A DNA stretch of 64,000 bases from Bacillus sp. AFS055030 (GCF_002574545.1 NZ_NUGT01000035.1:54148-118147), one strand, 5' to 3'. Counted from the first letter of the stretch, positions 37,154 through 45,985 are shown. Notes: a model not told the origin generated them from the letters alone. Numbers and translations are program-made.

Positions 37154-38566
37154 ATGGTAGTAGGAGATTTCGCAATTGAACTAGATACGGTCGTTATCGG
37201 TGCCGGTCCTGGTGGTTATGTTGCTGCAATTCGTGCAGCACAACTTGGACAAAAAGTTGCTGTTATTGAAAAAGGTAATCTTGGTGGAGTATGTTTAAAC
37301 GTAGGTTGTATTCCTTCAAAGGCGTTAATTACAGCTGGTCACCGTTATGAAACAGCTAAGCATTCTGAAGACATCGGGATTACAGCAGAAAATGTAAAAG
37401 TTGATTTTACAAAAGTTCAAGCTTGGAAAAGCAGTGTAGTTAACAAATTAACTGGCGGTGTAGCTGGTTTATTAAAAGGAAACAAAGTTGAAGTTATTAA
37501 AGGTGAAGCTTACTTTAATGATGCTAACACTCTTCGTGTTATTACTGAAGAATCAGCTCAAACTTATACTTTTAATAATGCAATTATCGCAACAGGTTCA
37601 ACTCCAATCGAAATCCCTGGTTTCAAATGGAGCAACCGTGTAATTGATTCAACTGGTGCATTAAACTTACCAGAAATTCCAAAAAAATTAGTTGTTATTG
37701 GTGGCGGCTATATTGGTATGGAATTAGGTACAGCTTATGCTAACTTTGGTACACACGTAACAATTCTTGAAGCTGGTGACGAAATCTTAAATGGTTTTGA
37801 AAAATCAATGAGTTCAATTGTTAAACGTGGATTAAAGAAAAAAGGTAATGTAGATATCGTAACAAAAGCGTTCGGTAAAGGCGTTGAAGAAACTGCAGAT
37901 GGTGTGACAGTTAAATTCGAAGCTAATGGCGAAATGAAAGAAATCGAAGCTGATTACGTACTAGTAACAGTTGGACGTTTCCCGAACTCTCGTGATATGG
38001 GCTTAGAAAATGTCGGCGTTGAAATTAACGAACGTGGTGTTATTACTACTGATAAACAAGCTCGTACAACAATTAAAAATATTTATGCAATTGGTGATGT
38101 AATTGCTGGACCTCCATTAGCTCACAAAGCTTCTTATGAAGGTAAAGTAGCTGCTGAGGCAATCAGTGGTATGTCAAGCCAAATCGAATACTTAGCAATT
38201 CCTGCTGTAGTATTTACTGATCCAGAATTAGCAACTGTTGGTTATACTAAAAAACAAGCAGATGAAGAAGGATTAGCTGTTAATGTAGCAAAATTCCCAT
38301 TCGGTGGAAATGGTCGCGCATTATCTCTAAATTCAACTGATGGATTTGTTCAATTAGTTTCACGTAAAGAAGATGGAGTACTAGTTGGTGCTCAAGTTGC
38401 AGGTGTAAATGCATCAGATATTATTTCTGAGCTTGGTCTTGCAATTGAAGCTTGCATGAGCGTTGAGGATATTGCTCAAACAATTCATGCTCACCCAACA
38501 TTAGGTGAAATCTCAATGGAAGCTGCTGAATTAGCGATGGGTCATCCAATCCACGTTTTAAAATAA
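37154..38566 (+). CDS. pdhD: Dihydrolipoamide dehydrogenase (E3)
   Basis: 470-residue flavoprotein disulfide reductase. FAD site [20 protein letters not shown] at the N-terminus, redox-active disulfide [18 protein letters not shown] site [13 protein letters not shown], second FAD motif [12 protein letters not shown], and the dimer-interface base in HAHPTLGE. It reoxidises lipoamide of PdhC and reduces NAD+. Last gene of the pdh operon, followed by two terminators. Confidence 0.98.
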   Translation: MVVGDFAIELDTVVIGAGPGGYVAAIRAAQLGQKVAVIEKGNLGGVCLNVGCIPSKALITAGHRYETAKHSEDIGITAENVKVDFTKVQAWKSSVVNKLTGGVAGLLKGNKVEVIKGEAYFNDANTLRVITEESAQTYTFNNAIIATGSTPIEIPGFKWSNRVIDSTGALNLPEIPKKLVVIGGGYIGMELGTAYANFGTHVTILEAGDEILNGFEKSMSSIVKRGLKKKGNVDIVTKAFGKGVEETADGVTVKFEANGEMKEIEADYVLVTVGRFPNSRDMGLENVGVEINERGVITTDKQARTTIKNIYAIGDVIAGPPLAHKASYEGKVAAEAISGMSSQIEYLAIPAVVFTDPELATVGYTKKQADEEGLAVNVAKFPFGGNGRALSLNSTDGFVQLVSRKEDGVLVGAQVAGVNASDIISELGLAIEACMSVEDIAQTIHAHPTLGEISMEAAELAMGHPIHVLK

Positions 38567-38572
38567 TTTCTT

Positions 38573-38603
38573 AAAAACCTCCTATTTAATAGGAGGTTTT
38601 TTA
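38573..38603 (+). terminator. First terminator after pdhD
   Basis: AAAACCTCCTATT pairs with AATAGGAGGTTTT, then TT. Strong intrinsic terminator. Confidence 0.93.
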
Positions 38604-38711
38604 CTGTTCATATTCATTTGAAACACTACATTCAATGCTTAAAGTAGTTTAATTAAACTAGAATCATAAAACCCTTTTCGTAGGGTATTTCACGAAGAAT
38701 ACGACTGCTGT

Positions 38712-38739
38712 GCAACCTCCTAACAAATAGGAGGTTTTT
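38712..38739 (+). terminator. Second terminator with the same arms
   Basis: GCAACCTCCT-AACAAAT-AGGAGGTTTTTTGC repeats the arm ACCTCCT/AGGAGGT of the first terminator 115 bp downstream. The 108 bp between contain CCCTTTTCGTAGGG and TTCGT/ACGAA pairings but no reading frame, so a small RNA ending here is possible. Confidence 0.85.
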
Positions 38740-38821
38740 TGCATGATTAAGGCATGTCTCGCATAACGTTTAAAAAACAAGCTTTCTAGTATTATTTGAT
38801 GATTGAATGGTGGGAGTCTTT

Positions 38822-39061
38822 ATGCGAAAACAATTAGTTGTATTAGCAATACATCAACTATTTTGGCTAGGTTTTTCATTTGTTTTATACTTGTCGAAAA
38901 GGGATCAAATATATTCTAAAGTCATCTTGTTTCTAGTATTCTTTTACCAGCTTTATTTAATTGCCAAATATGTTGGAAACACAAGAAAAGCAAGTATTAT
39001 GATTACTTGCTTTTATGCTTCGATATTTTTCTTTTGTCAAGCGATCGTAAATTTATTTTAA
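38822..39061 (+). CDS. Small membrane protein, unknown family
   Basis: 79 residues with three hydrophobic segments (about 5-24, 33-50, 57-76) and basic connectors (KRDQ, NTRKAS). ATG 38822 has GGTGGGA 6 nt upstream; an ATG at 38807 would add five residues. No family recognised. Converges on the next gene with one base between the stops and no visible terminator. Confidence 0.65.
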   Translation: MRKQLVVLAIHQLFWLGFSFVLYLSKRDQIYSKVILFLVFFYQLYLIAKYVGNTRKASIMITCFYASIFFFCQAIVNLF

Positions 39062-39062
39062 C

Positions 39063-39458
39063 TTAGCGCTTGTAAAAATACATGATTCGCTTGTTAAATA
39101 ATTCAAGCTTTGCTTCAATTTTTTGAGCTAAATATCTACAGAGCTCATTTGCTTTTCCTTTATCACCATAAGTTGAGTTTGGTAATAGTGTTATCACGAT
39201 CTGTTTATCATCTTTAATTGAAATAACAAAATGTTTATAACGAGAATCATTGCTCTGTAAATAAAGTGCATCTTGGTCATCTAATTTTTTATTTGAAATA
39301 GTGTAAGGAAAGGAAACCCTTTCATAATTCCAGTCAACTTGTTGACCGATCTTAGTTGAAGATTGGATGTAATCATTTATTAAATTATTTATTAAATCTA
39401 AATTTGCTTCTTGGTATTTTGATTTATCCACTAATTGAATGGTAGCTTGTTGAACCAT
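39063..39458 (-). CDS. DUF1885 family protein
   Basis: 131-residue soluble protein. The C-terminal block TYGDKGKANELCRYLAQKIEAKLELFNKRIMYFYKR (in part: YGDKGKANELC and LFNKRIMYFYKR) and the middle WNYERVSFPYTI fit the Bacillus DUF1885 family, for which a structure but no function is known to me. Good site AGGGGGAAAATTT. Function unknown. Confidence 0.78.
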   Translation of the reverse strand: MVQQATIQLVDKSKYQEANLDLINNLINDYIQSSTKIGQQVDWNYERVSFPYTISNKKLDDQDALYLQSNDSRYKHFVISIKDDKQIVITLLPNSTYGDKGKANELCRYLAQKIEAKLELFNKRIMYFYKR

Positions 39459-39619
39459 TTTTAAATTTTCCCCCTAAGATGTTTTAATGATAAACATCAC
39501 TTTTAATCTTTTTTTATCATAACATTATTTCAAATTTTTAGACAAGTATTCGGTATGAATTTAATAGTTTCTTCATATGTATTAACTTACAATACTAAAC
39601 TGGAGGAGTAGGTGAAATA

Positions 39620-39913
39620 ATGTTTGAGAAATTATATGATGATCATGAAAATGTAAGAGTCCGATTTGTTGGCTTCGTTACGAACGATACAAGATACGAT
39701 ATTGGTATTGTATATACGAACATGTTCTTTGGAAAGCCACTCGTCATCTGTATGCAATCTAGACAATGCATTGTATTAGATCGACAAGATGTATCGTTTC
39801 CAAATCAGTTGAAATTTTTATGTAAACTAAAAACAGAGGAAGAGGCAATGGAGCTCGCAGAATATTTAATCGACTGGTTACCATCACCAAGTATAGAAGA
39901 GAGCTATGAATAA
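39620..39913 (+). CDS. DUF3055 family protein
   Basis: 97-residue cytosolic protein. The stretch VRVRFVGF...DIGIVYTNMFFGKPLVICMQ is characteristic of the Bacillus/Staphylococcus DUF3055 family, and the chain ends WLPSPSIEESYE. No catalytic motif. GGAGGAG precedes the ATG. Directly upstream of the SR1 control region. Confidence 0.85.
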   Translation: MFEKLYDDHENVRVRFVGFVTNDTRYDIGIVYTNMFFGKPLVICMQSRQCIVLDRQDVSFPNQLKFLCKLKTEEEAMELAEYLIDWLPSPSIEESYE

Positions 39914-39921
39914 AAAATAAA

Positions 39922-40037
39922 TGTGTTATACTAATTGAAATGCGTTCACCGAATAAAACCCCTTGAATAATCTAGTATAAGAATATTTAAGTTATACTTA
40001 TTTACCACTTGCGTAAATAAGTATAACACATTATAAT
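39922..40037 (+). promoter_or_regulatory. SR1 promoter with CcpN-type sites and 14-bp inverted repeat
   Basis: Core promoter: TTGCGT (40009-40014), 17 nt, TATAAT (40032-40037). TGTGTTATACT at 39922-39932 matches the CcpN consensus TRTGHYATAYW perfectly. Its exact reverse complement AGTATAACACA is at 40020-40030, between -35 and -10. A third copy at 39988-39998 has one mismatch. GTTATACTTATTTA (39991-40004) and TAAATAAGTATAAC (40014-40027) form a perfect inverted repeat with a 9-nt spacer over the -35. In B. subtilis, CcpN represses SR1 on glycolytic carbon; the sites here agree. Confidence 0.75.
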
Positions 40038-40080
40038 GAAGTTAGTTAATTGATACAACATTATGAAAGGGGTTACAAAG

Positions 40081-40206
40081 ATGGGAACATTCGTATGTAA
40101 ATGTTGTGAAAAAACAGTAGGTCATTTCGAGGATGAGAAAGTAACAACTCTTTACGTTAAAAACTGTGAAGATTGTGAAGAACCGGCTGATAAAGAAGCT
40201 TGCTAA
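40081..40206 (+). CDS. sr1P: SR1P peptide (GapA-binding)
   Basis: 41-residue peptide starting MGTFVCKCCEKTVGHFEDEKVTTLY, seen here as MGTFVCKCC and HFEDEKVTTLY. It has six cysteines in total, with a later CEDCEE pair, and closely resembles SR1P of B. subtilis (39 aa, MGTIVCQDC...FEDEKVTVLYG). Known function: binds glyceraldehyde-3-phosphate dehydrogenase GapA and promotes its interaction with RNase J1, whose gene is also in this window. Site AAAGGGG 7-8 nt upstream. Cysteines suggest metal binding. Confidence 0.92.
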   Translation: MGTFVCKCCEKTVGHFEDEKVTTLYVKNCEDCEEPADKEAC

Positions 40207-40257
40207 TTATAAAAATTAATTTTACAGTCTAAAAGAATTTATAGACATTTATAAATG

Positions 40258-40289
40258 CCACAAGGGAGCTTTTTCCCTTGTGGTTTTTT
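40258..40289 (+). terminator. SR1 terminator
   Basis: CCACAAGGGA (40258-40267) pairs with TCCCTTGTGG (40274-40283), followed by TTTTTTA. Confidence 0.95.
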
Positions 40290-40371
40290 ATGTATTTCTC
40301 CTGAGAACAAGAACGTTTAAAAAAACACATAAAAAAGGGAGACTCAAATTTCGAATCACCCATTTTTCACT

Positions 40372-41205
40372 TTATGCAATTTGAGTTTGATCTCCAATTC
40401 TTGCAGTTATAACTTCGGATGAAGCTTCTCTTGTTGTAACTGGAATTAACTTTGAAGTATCCTTTAAATATTGAGCCATTTCGTTCGGGTCAATTCTCGT
40501 ATTTAAATTTGTTAAAAAGGCAGAAACCATCGCAAAAGGAAATCTATGCATATTTAAATGGAAAATAATCTCTTGTAATGTACGTATTCCGATACCGTGA
40601 CCATAATAATAATTACTTCCCATCGATACAGTATTTTCTCCTTGCCATTCTGGCGTCATTGGATTAACTTCAGGATTTTTAATATAAACAACATCACCAG
40701 GAGCTGGACGATCTACTTCGGCCGTTAAAATGGCTAATTTTGGATTGTAATTCCAAGCATATAAGTATATTTCATTATCAAATAGTTGATCAAAAATTTC
40801 ATAGCCGTAAAGATCTAGCAGGGCTTTATAAAAAATCATTATGATTGCAGTTGCACATTCTGTTGCGTAAAATTGACCGTTGCGAAAAATATCATAAATG
40901 CCCATAGAAGCTCTTATGCCTGGCCTAAGTCTGAACCCTCCCATTGGTGTGCGAATCCAGAACATAGGATTACAATATGCCTTTCTAAAGACCCTAAATT
41001 GCATGCCACTTGTTAATAAATCTTTGGAAGCTTGAAGTACATAAGTTCTAAGTGTCAAATCAAAAGATAATTCACGATCCGATTTATAAATATGAGATTT
41101 TTTACTGTTTGTTAAACTAGACAATATTTCTTGATAAAGTTTATTTTTTGAATCTCCGCTATTTTTTAATGAAGCATGAACAATTTTATTATTCACGACT
41201 ATCAA
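40372..41205 (-). CDS. tgl: Spore coat protein-glutamine gamma-glutamyltransferase Tgl
   Basis: 277-residue transglutaminase that cross-links coat proteins through epsilon-(gamma-glutamyl)lysine bonds late in sporulation. The catalytic cysteine is in FYATECATAIIMIFY, followed by YFKNPE-like YIKNPEVNPMTPEWQGENTV and the histidine in YYYGHGIGI. B. subtilis Tgl is 245 aa; this one is extended at both ends. The MIVVNNKIV start from TTG 41205 resembles the B. subtilis N-terminus. Not next to speA in B. subtilis. Confidence 0.92.
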   Translation of the reverse strand: MIVVNNKIVHASLKNSGDSKNKLYQEILSSLTNSKKSHIYKSDRELSFDLTLRTYVLQASKDLLTSGMQFRVFRKAYCNPMFWIRTPMGGFRLRPGIRASMGIYDIFRNGQFYATECATAIIMIFYKALLDLYGYEIFDQLFDNEIYLYAWNYNPKLAILTAEVDRPAPGDVVYIKNPEVNPMTPEWQGENTVSMGSNYYYGHGIGIRTLQEIIFHLNMHRFPFAMVSAFLTNLNTRIDPNEMAQYLKDTSKLIPVTTREASSEVITARIGDQTQIA

Positions 41206-41306
41206 TTAGTCCACATCCTTACATAAAAAACAATTTTTTCGTGCGAAATCAATTTAATTACTTTACCTATCATATGCCTATCTAATTTAGATGTGATTTG
41301 GAATAC

Positions 41307-41338
41307 AAAAAAACTAGGATTCATTTCCTAGTTTTTTC
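41307..41338. terminator. Terminator of speA
   Basis: AAAAACTAGGA pairs with TCCTAGTTTTT; T-runs on both strands. Functions mainly for minus-strand speA. Confidence 0.9.
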
Positions 41339-41351
41339 ATGAAAAATTTTG

Positions 41352-42803
41352 TTATTTTAATACTTTTAACGTTAATAATTCTTCGTCTTCTGGACCTTGT
41401 ACAGGTAATCCTGCTTCAATATTCTTTTTAATATAAACTAGATTTTCAAGTGTAATTTCTTCACCAGGTAAGAAGATTGGAATTCCAGGTGGATAAACCA
41501 TTACAAATTCAGCAATAATTCTACCGACAGAATCCTCAAGTGGAACAGATTCTGTTTCTGAGTAAAATGCATCTCTAGGAGAAACTGCTAAATTTGGAAT
41601 CGTTGGAATCTCGACGTTTAAATTTGTATTACGCTCTTGAATGTCAAATTCAGTTACTAATACTTCAAGTGCATGAATTAACTGCTGAATGTCTTCTTCG
41701 CTATCACCTGGTGTTAAAATGCAAAGCACATTATATAAATCAGACATTTCAACTTCAATATTAAATCGTTCCCTTAACCAAACTTCAACATCATGGCCAG
41801 TAATACCCAGTTTTTTTACGCTGATTAATAGTTTAGTAGGATCAAAGTTGAAAGTAGCCTCGTTACCAACTAAATCATAACCAGGACAATATAAGCCATT
41901 GATTGAATTAATTTTATTTCGTGCATTATTTGCTAGTCTAATCGTATTCGTTAATAATTCTTCACCAACAGTTGCTAATCTCTTTCTTGCAACATCTAGT
42001 GAAGCGAGCAATAAATAGGATGTAGAGGTAGTTGTTAGCATACTAAGTACAGATTGTACTCTGTGGACATTCACAATGCCTTCTCTTACATTTAAAATGG
42101 AACTTTGAGTCATAGAGCCACCAAGCTTATGAACGCTCGTAGCAGCCATGTCAGCCCCTGCTTGCATCGCAGAGATCGGTAATTCGTCATGGAAATGAAT
42201 ATGTACTCCGTGTGCTTCGTCAACTAATACGGCTAAACCATGTGAATGTGCCAAGTCAACAATGCTTTTTAAATCTGCTACAAAGCCAAAGTATGTAGGA
42301 TTAATGACTAATACTGCTTTTGCATCAGGATTAGTTAAAATGGCCTCTTTCACTGCATTTGTCGTAATACCGTGTGAAATACCTAATTCACTATCAATTT
42401 CAGGATGAACAAAAATCGGTGTAGCACCTGAGAAGATGATTGCAGATAAAACAGATTTGTGGACATTTCTTGGAACGATAATTTTATCGCCAGGTCCACA
42501 AACACTCATTACCATAGTCATGATTGCACCACTAGTGCCTTGAACTGAAAAGAATGTGTGGTCAGCGCCAAAAGCTTTCGCTGCAAGATCTTGTGCTTGT
42601 TTTATTTTACCTTTTGGATGATGTAGATCATCTAAAGGAGCAATGTTGATTAAATCGATCGATAATGCATTATCACCAATAAACTCTCTAAATGTTGGAT
42701 CCATTCCATTTCCTTTTTTATGTCCTGGAATATGGAATTGAATAGGGTTCTTCTTAGCATGTTCTAATAAAGAAGAAAATAACGGCGTTTCAATTTGTTT
42801 CAT
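41352..42803 (-). CDS. speA: Arginine decarboxylase SpeA
   Basis: 483-residue PLP enzyme of the Orn/Lys/Arg decarboxylase (aspartate aminotransferase) fold that makes agmatine, the first step to spermidine in Bacillus. FHIPGHKKGNGMDP near the N-terminus, FFSVQGTSGAIMTMV, VDEAHGVHIHFHDELP and the PLP lysine in ATSVHKLGGSMTQSS; C-terminal VYPPGIPIFLPGEEIT. SR1, two genes away, controls arginine catabolism through AhrC in B. subtilis. ATG behind GGGGTG. Confidence 0.96.
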   Translation of the reverse strand: MKQIETPLFSSLLEHAKKNPIQFHIPGHKKGNGMDPTFREFIGDNALSIDLINIAPLDDLHHPKGKIKQAQDLAAKAFGADHTFFSVQGTSGAIMTMVMSVCGPGDKIIVPRNVHKSVLSAIIFSGATPIFVHPEIDSELGISHGITTNAVKEAILTNPDAKAVLVINPTYFGFVADLKSIVDLAHSHGLAVLVDEAHGVHIHFHDELPISAMQAGADMAATSVHKLGGSMTQSSILNVREGIVNVHRVQSVLSMLTTTSTSYLLLASLDVARKRLATVGEELLTNTIRLANNARNKINSINGLYCPGYDLVGNEATFNFDPTKLLISVKKLGITGHDVEVWLRERFNIEVEMSDLYNVLCILTPGDSEEDIQQLIHALEVLVTEFDIQERNTNLNVEIPTIPNLAVSPRDAFYSETESVPLEDSVGRIIAEFVMVYPPGIPIFLPGEEITLENLVYIKKNIEAGLPVQGPEDEELLTLKVLK

Positions 42804-43079
42804 TTAACATACACCCCATTTAATGAATAATAGTGTTTTTCGGAAGTGGTATGTTTGTAAACAATTCAACTGTTTACTCTCATTAAGTTATAAACTGTCT
42901 TACCTTCATTTGAAAAACAAAAAGATTATATCATTCTATGAATTTTCTGTATAGAAAAATATTATAAAGGTATGAAATTTTATTCATCCGAATGAAATTA
43001 TATCAATTTTGAAAATAAGAATGGAATTTAAAAAATGTGTTAAAATGGAATTAATTAGAAAATTGTAGGAGTGAAGTAA

Positions 43080-43349
43080 ATGGATTACCAATACCCAATT
43101 TCATACGATTGGACAACAGATGAGACAATTGAGGTAATAAAGTTCTACACAGCAGTAGAAAAAGCGTATGAAAAGGGAATCGATCGTGAAGTGTTAATGG
43201 CTGCTTATAAACAGTTTAAGACAATCGTACCTAGTATTGCAGAAGAAAAAAAATTATGTAATGAGTTAGAGGAGATATCAGGCTATTCTGCGTACAGAGT
43301 TATGCAAAAAGCTAAAAAGAGTGCTCCTGGTGAAAAAATAAAAATGTAG
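43080..43349 (+). CDS. yktA: UPF0223 family protein YktA
   Basis: 89-residue helical protein, UPF0223. [30 protein letters not shown] (seen as [15 protein letters not shown] and EKAYEKG) and [11 protein letters not shown] are diagnostic. Divergent from speA as in B. subtilis. Function unknown. The 276-bp gap upstream (42804-43079) is AT-rich, carries the divergent promoters, and shows no other feature. Confidence 0.92.
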   Translation: MDYQYPISYDWTTDETIEVIKFYTAVEKAYEKGIDREVLMAAYKQFKTIVPSIAEEKKLCNELEEISGYSAYRVMQKAKKSAPGEKIKM

Positions 43350-43411
43350 TTTAAAATAAGTTAAGCGTTTTAGGCAAAATAGAGTAAGAAAAATTCTTAA
43401 GTTTAAAATAG

Positions 43412-43456
43412 AAGCCCATTAAAGGTTTTTTAGCTACCTTCAATGGGCTTTTTTTC
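43412..43456. terminator. Terminator between yktA and yktB
   Basis: AAGCCCATT-AAAGGT pairs with ACCTT-CAATGGGCTT, then TTTTTTT; it lies between convergent genes. The rest of the 222-bp gap is AT-rich. Confidence 0.85.
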
Positions 43457-43571
43457 TGTATGTATTGTTTAAAAAAATCAATTTCATATTCGTCCTGTCG
43501 AAAAATGTGTAAAGAATGGGCATAGACTTTTGTTTTTGACATATGTATAATTAAACAACACTTATATTAAT

Positions 43572-44201
43572 TCAGTTTATACTAATTTTGTATAAAGGAA
43601 TTAAAGTATTATAAGTTTCTATAATACGTTGGATTAGTTCTTCCTTTGTAAGTGTAATCGCTTCATCTTTTGCAATCGTAATACCACATAGGTATTCTGC
43701 TTTTTTTACATCATGAAATCTTTGGATACCTTTATTGAATTCATCTTTAGTCATTTTACCTTTTTGTATCACATCAGGCTTCATATGATCGTATGATACA
43801 ACGAAATCTTTCGGAATCATTTTGTAAAGTTTATTTTTATTCTTTTCAAAATTAATGGCAATTGATTGTTTATTTGGACTTTCATAAATAATGCCAAAGA
43901 AAACAAACAGGTGAGTACCCCAAAGTCCAAATTGAAAATGAGGAAGCATCTTGTATCCACGATTATTTGTAGCAAAAGCAATCCAAGTATCTTTTGGAGG
44001 ATTTACTGTACGACGAGCATGCTTAGCAATATGGCCAAAAAAGTTTTGATCAGTTTGTACATTTAAAAATGGTAATATTTCTTCTTCAATTTCTTTAAAT
44101 TTTGGTTGAATTTCATTTTGTATAGCACTCATTCTAGTTTCTAATGTTGAGTCAGTTGTAAATATTTCAAAATCACTTTCTTGAAAAAAACTTTGAATCA
44201 A
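43572..44201 (-). CDS. yktB: UPF0637 family protein YktB
   Basis: 209 residues, DUF1054/UPF0637. VAKHARRTVNPPKDTW-type segment appears as IAKHARRTVNPPKDTWIAF, with HFQFGLWGTHLFVFFGIIYE. Some structural work shows a compact alpha/beta fold; the activity is not established. TTG 44201 behind AGGGGGTTTAGAAA. Same locus as in B. subtilis. Confidence 0.92.
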   Translation of the reverse strand: MIQSFFQESDFEIFTTDSTLETRMSAIQNEIQPKFKEIEEEILPFLNVQTDQNFFGHIAKHARRTVNPPKDTWIAFATNNRGYKMLPHFQFGLWGTHLFVFFGIIYESPNKQSIAINFEKNKNKLYKMIPKDFVVSYDHMKPDVIQKGKMTKDEFNKGIQRFHDVKKAEYLCGITIAKDEAITLTKEELIQRIIETYNTLIPLYKISIN

Positions 44202-44397
44202 TTTCTAAACCCCCTAGTTACATTATCTAATTAGTATACCATGTTTGTCCAAAACAAATGGGTAATATGTTTCTTCATAAAATAGTTACATTATAAGCTT
44301 AAATAACATATATTAGTAGCAAGATAAAAATCAGAAAATTTTGTTAATTAACTTTTACAATTTGTTTTGCCAACTTATATTCTATGGAGGGATAATG

Positions 44398-44586
44398 ATG
44401 AGACAAGTGATTAATGCGTTAAAAAGAACTGATGCAGAAAAGAGAATTCCTGTACTTAGATTAGAATTAGATTACGAACTAGCTACACTATTCGATGCTA
44501 TGACGGTCAATGATAATGAAGCAATGATTGAATCTAAGAAGAAATTAGAATTATTAAGATTAGAATTAATTCGTTTAGAAGCTTAG
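44398..44586 (+). CDS. ykzI: YkzI-type small protein
   Basis: 62 residues, mostly helical and charged: MRQVINALKRTDAEKRIPVLRLELDYELATLFDAM (in part) and KKKLELLRLELIRLEA. Position between yktB and yktC and length agree with B. subtilis ykzI (64 aa). Site GGAGGG; the ATG at 44398 has better spacing than that at 44395. Function unknown. Confidence 0.8.
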   Translation: MRQVINALKRTDAEKRIPVLRLELDYELATLFDAMTVNDNEAMIESKKKLELLRLELIRLEA

Positions 44587-44599
44587 CGAATTTATTTAC

Positions 44600-44625
44600 C
44601 GAACCTTTAAATAGGTTCGTTTTTC
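44600..44625 (+). terminator. Terminator after ykzI
   Basis: CGAACCT-TTAAAT-AGGTTCG followed by TTTTT. The remaining gap to 44800 shows no gene. Confidence 0.85.
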
Positions 44626-44800
44626 TGTGTGCTCTTCTTCGCCTTTAGCCCAATGGTCTATCGTATGCCCACCCTCCAAAAAAGTTCCTCATCATAAATA
44701 AAAATCATTTCATTAGGTTTTTTTAGGTTAAAATTGGTAAACTGAAAACAGGACCAAAATAATATAGATTTTTAGCACGTAGAGTTTGGAGTGTTTAATT

Positions 44801-45604
44801 ATGAATGTAGACTGGAAAGAAATTGAACAATTCGCGAGGGATTTGCTCCAAGAGGCAGCAAAAAATATTAAAAGCTCTTTATACGACTCCATAACAATCA
44901 ATACTAAATCAAACGAAAATGATTTAGTAACAAATAAAGACGAAGAAATTGAAAAATTTTTTTATGAAAAAATAAAAAAGAAATTTCCAAATCATTACTT
45001 ATTAGGTGAAGAGGGTAAAGGTGATGAATTAGATCAAGTAACTGGAGTTGTATGGATTCTTGATCCAATCGATGGAACGATGAATTTTGTTCACCAAAAA
45101 CGTAATTTTATGATTTCTTTAGGTATTTATGAAAATGGAATCGGTAAAATGGGGTTTATCTTGGATGTTATACATAATGAACTATATTTTGCAAAAAAGG
45201 GTGAAGGAGCTTATTTAAATGATCTTGAATTAACACCTTTGAAAAATGTAGTACTAGAAGAGTCTATTGTAGCTGTAAATGCTATTTGGTTAACTAAAAA
45301 TCGTTATTTAAACCATGAAAAATTAAGTAAACTTGTTAGAAAAGTTAGAGGAAGTAGGTCATATGGTTCTGCCGCGATGGAAATGGTCTATGTGGCAATG
45401 GGAAGAGTAGATGCATACATCACCCCAAGATTATCTCCTTGGGATTTTGCTGCGGGTAAAATCATTGTTGAAGAACTAGGTGGAATATGTACTACCCTCA
45501 AAAATGAAAGCCTTTCAATTCTTAAAAAAAGCTCAGTGCTAGTAAGTAACGCTTCAATTCATAACGAATTACTAACTGATTATATCGAATTTCTACAAAA
45601 ATAA
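44801..45604 (+). CDS. suhB: Inositol monophosphatase family protein YktC
   Basis: 267-residue Mg-dependent, lithium-sensitive-type phosphatase. Metal motif I GEEGKG preceded by TNKDEEIEKFF, motif WILDPIDGTMNFVHQ, and motif II SPWDFAAGKIIVEELGG are intact. Hydrolyses inositol-1-phosphate and related sugar or nucleotide phosphates. ATG 44801 has TTGGAGTG upstream. Same locus as yktC in B. subtilis. Confidence 0.93.
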   Translation: MNVDWKEIEQFARDLLQEAAKNIKSSLYDSITINTKSNENDLVTNKDEEIEKFFYEKIKKKFPNHYLLGEEGKGDELDQVTGVVWILDPIDGTMNFVHQKRNFMISLGIYENGIGKMGFILDVIHNELYFAKKGEGAYLNDLELTPLKNVVLEESIVAVNAIWLTKNRYLNHEKLSKLVRKVRGSRSYGSAAMEMVYVAMGRVDAYITPRLSPWDFAAGKIIVEELGGICTTLKNESLSILKKSSVLVSNASIHNELLTDYIEFLQK

Positions 45605-45647
45605 AAAAAGAAGGTAAGTTTTGGTAACAACTTACCTTCTTTTTTTA
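45603..45647. terminator. Terminator between yktC and ylaF
   Basis: AAAAAAAGAAGGTAAGTT pairs with AACTTACCTTCTTTTTTT around TTGGTAAC-type loop; bidirectional. Confidence 0.95.
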
Positions 45648-45680
45648 TGTGTAGACAGTGTTCAAAAAAAGAAGATTGGT

Positions 45681-45866
45681 TTATAATTTGCCTTCTCTTT
45701 TCATTTTAGCACGTAAAGAAAAACCATAACCAACTAATAATATTGAAATAATTAGTGAAATAACAGCTCCGATACTACTTTGTTCTGCTAGCATTATACC
45801 AACTAGAATTAAGAAAATTACAGATAAAGTAGCTACACAGAAAAGTCTAAATTTTATGCTAGACAT
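45681..45866 (-). CDS. ylaF: YlaF-like small membrane protein (DUF5325)
   Basis: 61 residues with two hydrophobic helices (about 7-27 and 31-50) and a basic tail RAKMKREGKL. Length, topology and position divergent to typA match B. subtilis ylaF. Strong site AGGAGGATTCACC. Function unknown. Confidence 0.75.
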   Translation of the reverse strand: MSSIKFRLFCVATLSVIFLILVGIMLAEQSSIGAVISLIISILLVGYGFSLRAKMKREGKL

Positions 45867-45985
45867 GGTGAATCCTCCTGTTCATAATTCTTATTTTACT
45901 CTTTGTCGAATCAGATGTAAATTTGAAAAAATTAAATATTTACTAAATAATTATTAATAATTTATATTTTTGATTAAACATTTTC

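Larger units (their letters stand above)
40044..40290 (+). ncRNA. SR1: SR1 dual-function small RNA
   Basis: Transcript predicted from the TATAAT at 40032 to the terminator at 40258-40289 (CCACAAGGGA/TCCCTTGTGG plus TTTTTT), about 247 nt; B. subtilis SR1 is 205 nt. It lies between pdhD and speA as in B. subtilis and contains the SR1P reading frame. Known roles there: base-pairing with ahrC mRNA (arginine catabolism) and encoding a peptide that binds GapA. Start and end are inferred. Confidence 0.85.

Noticed and set aside
43351..43542. 63-aa frame on the minus strand between yktA and yktB
   Set aside because: No ribosome-binding site, and it runs through the terminator hairpin at 43412-43456.
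45904..45910. TGTCGAA (Spo0A box-like) between ylaF and typA, and again near 43497
   Set aside because: A 7-mer is expected by chance several times in 64 kb, and neither copy is positioned clearly against a promoter.
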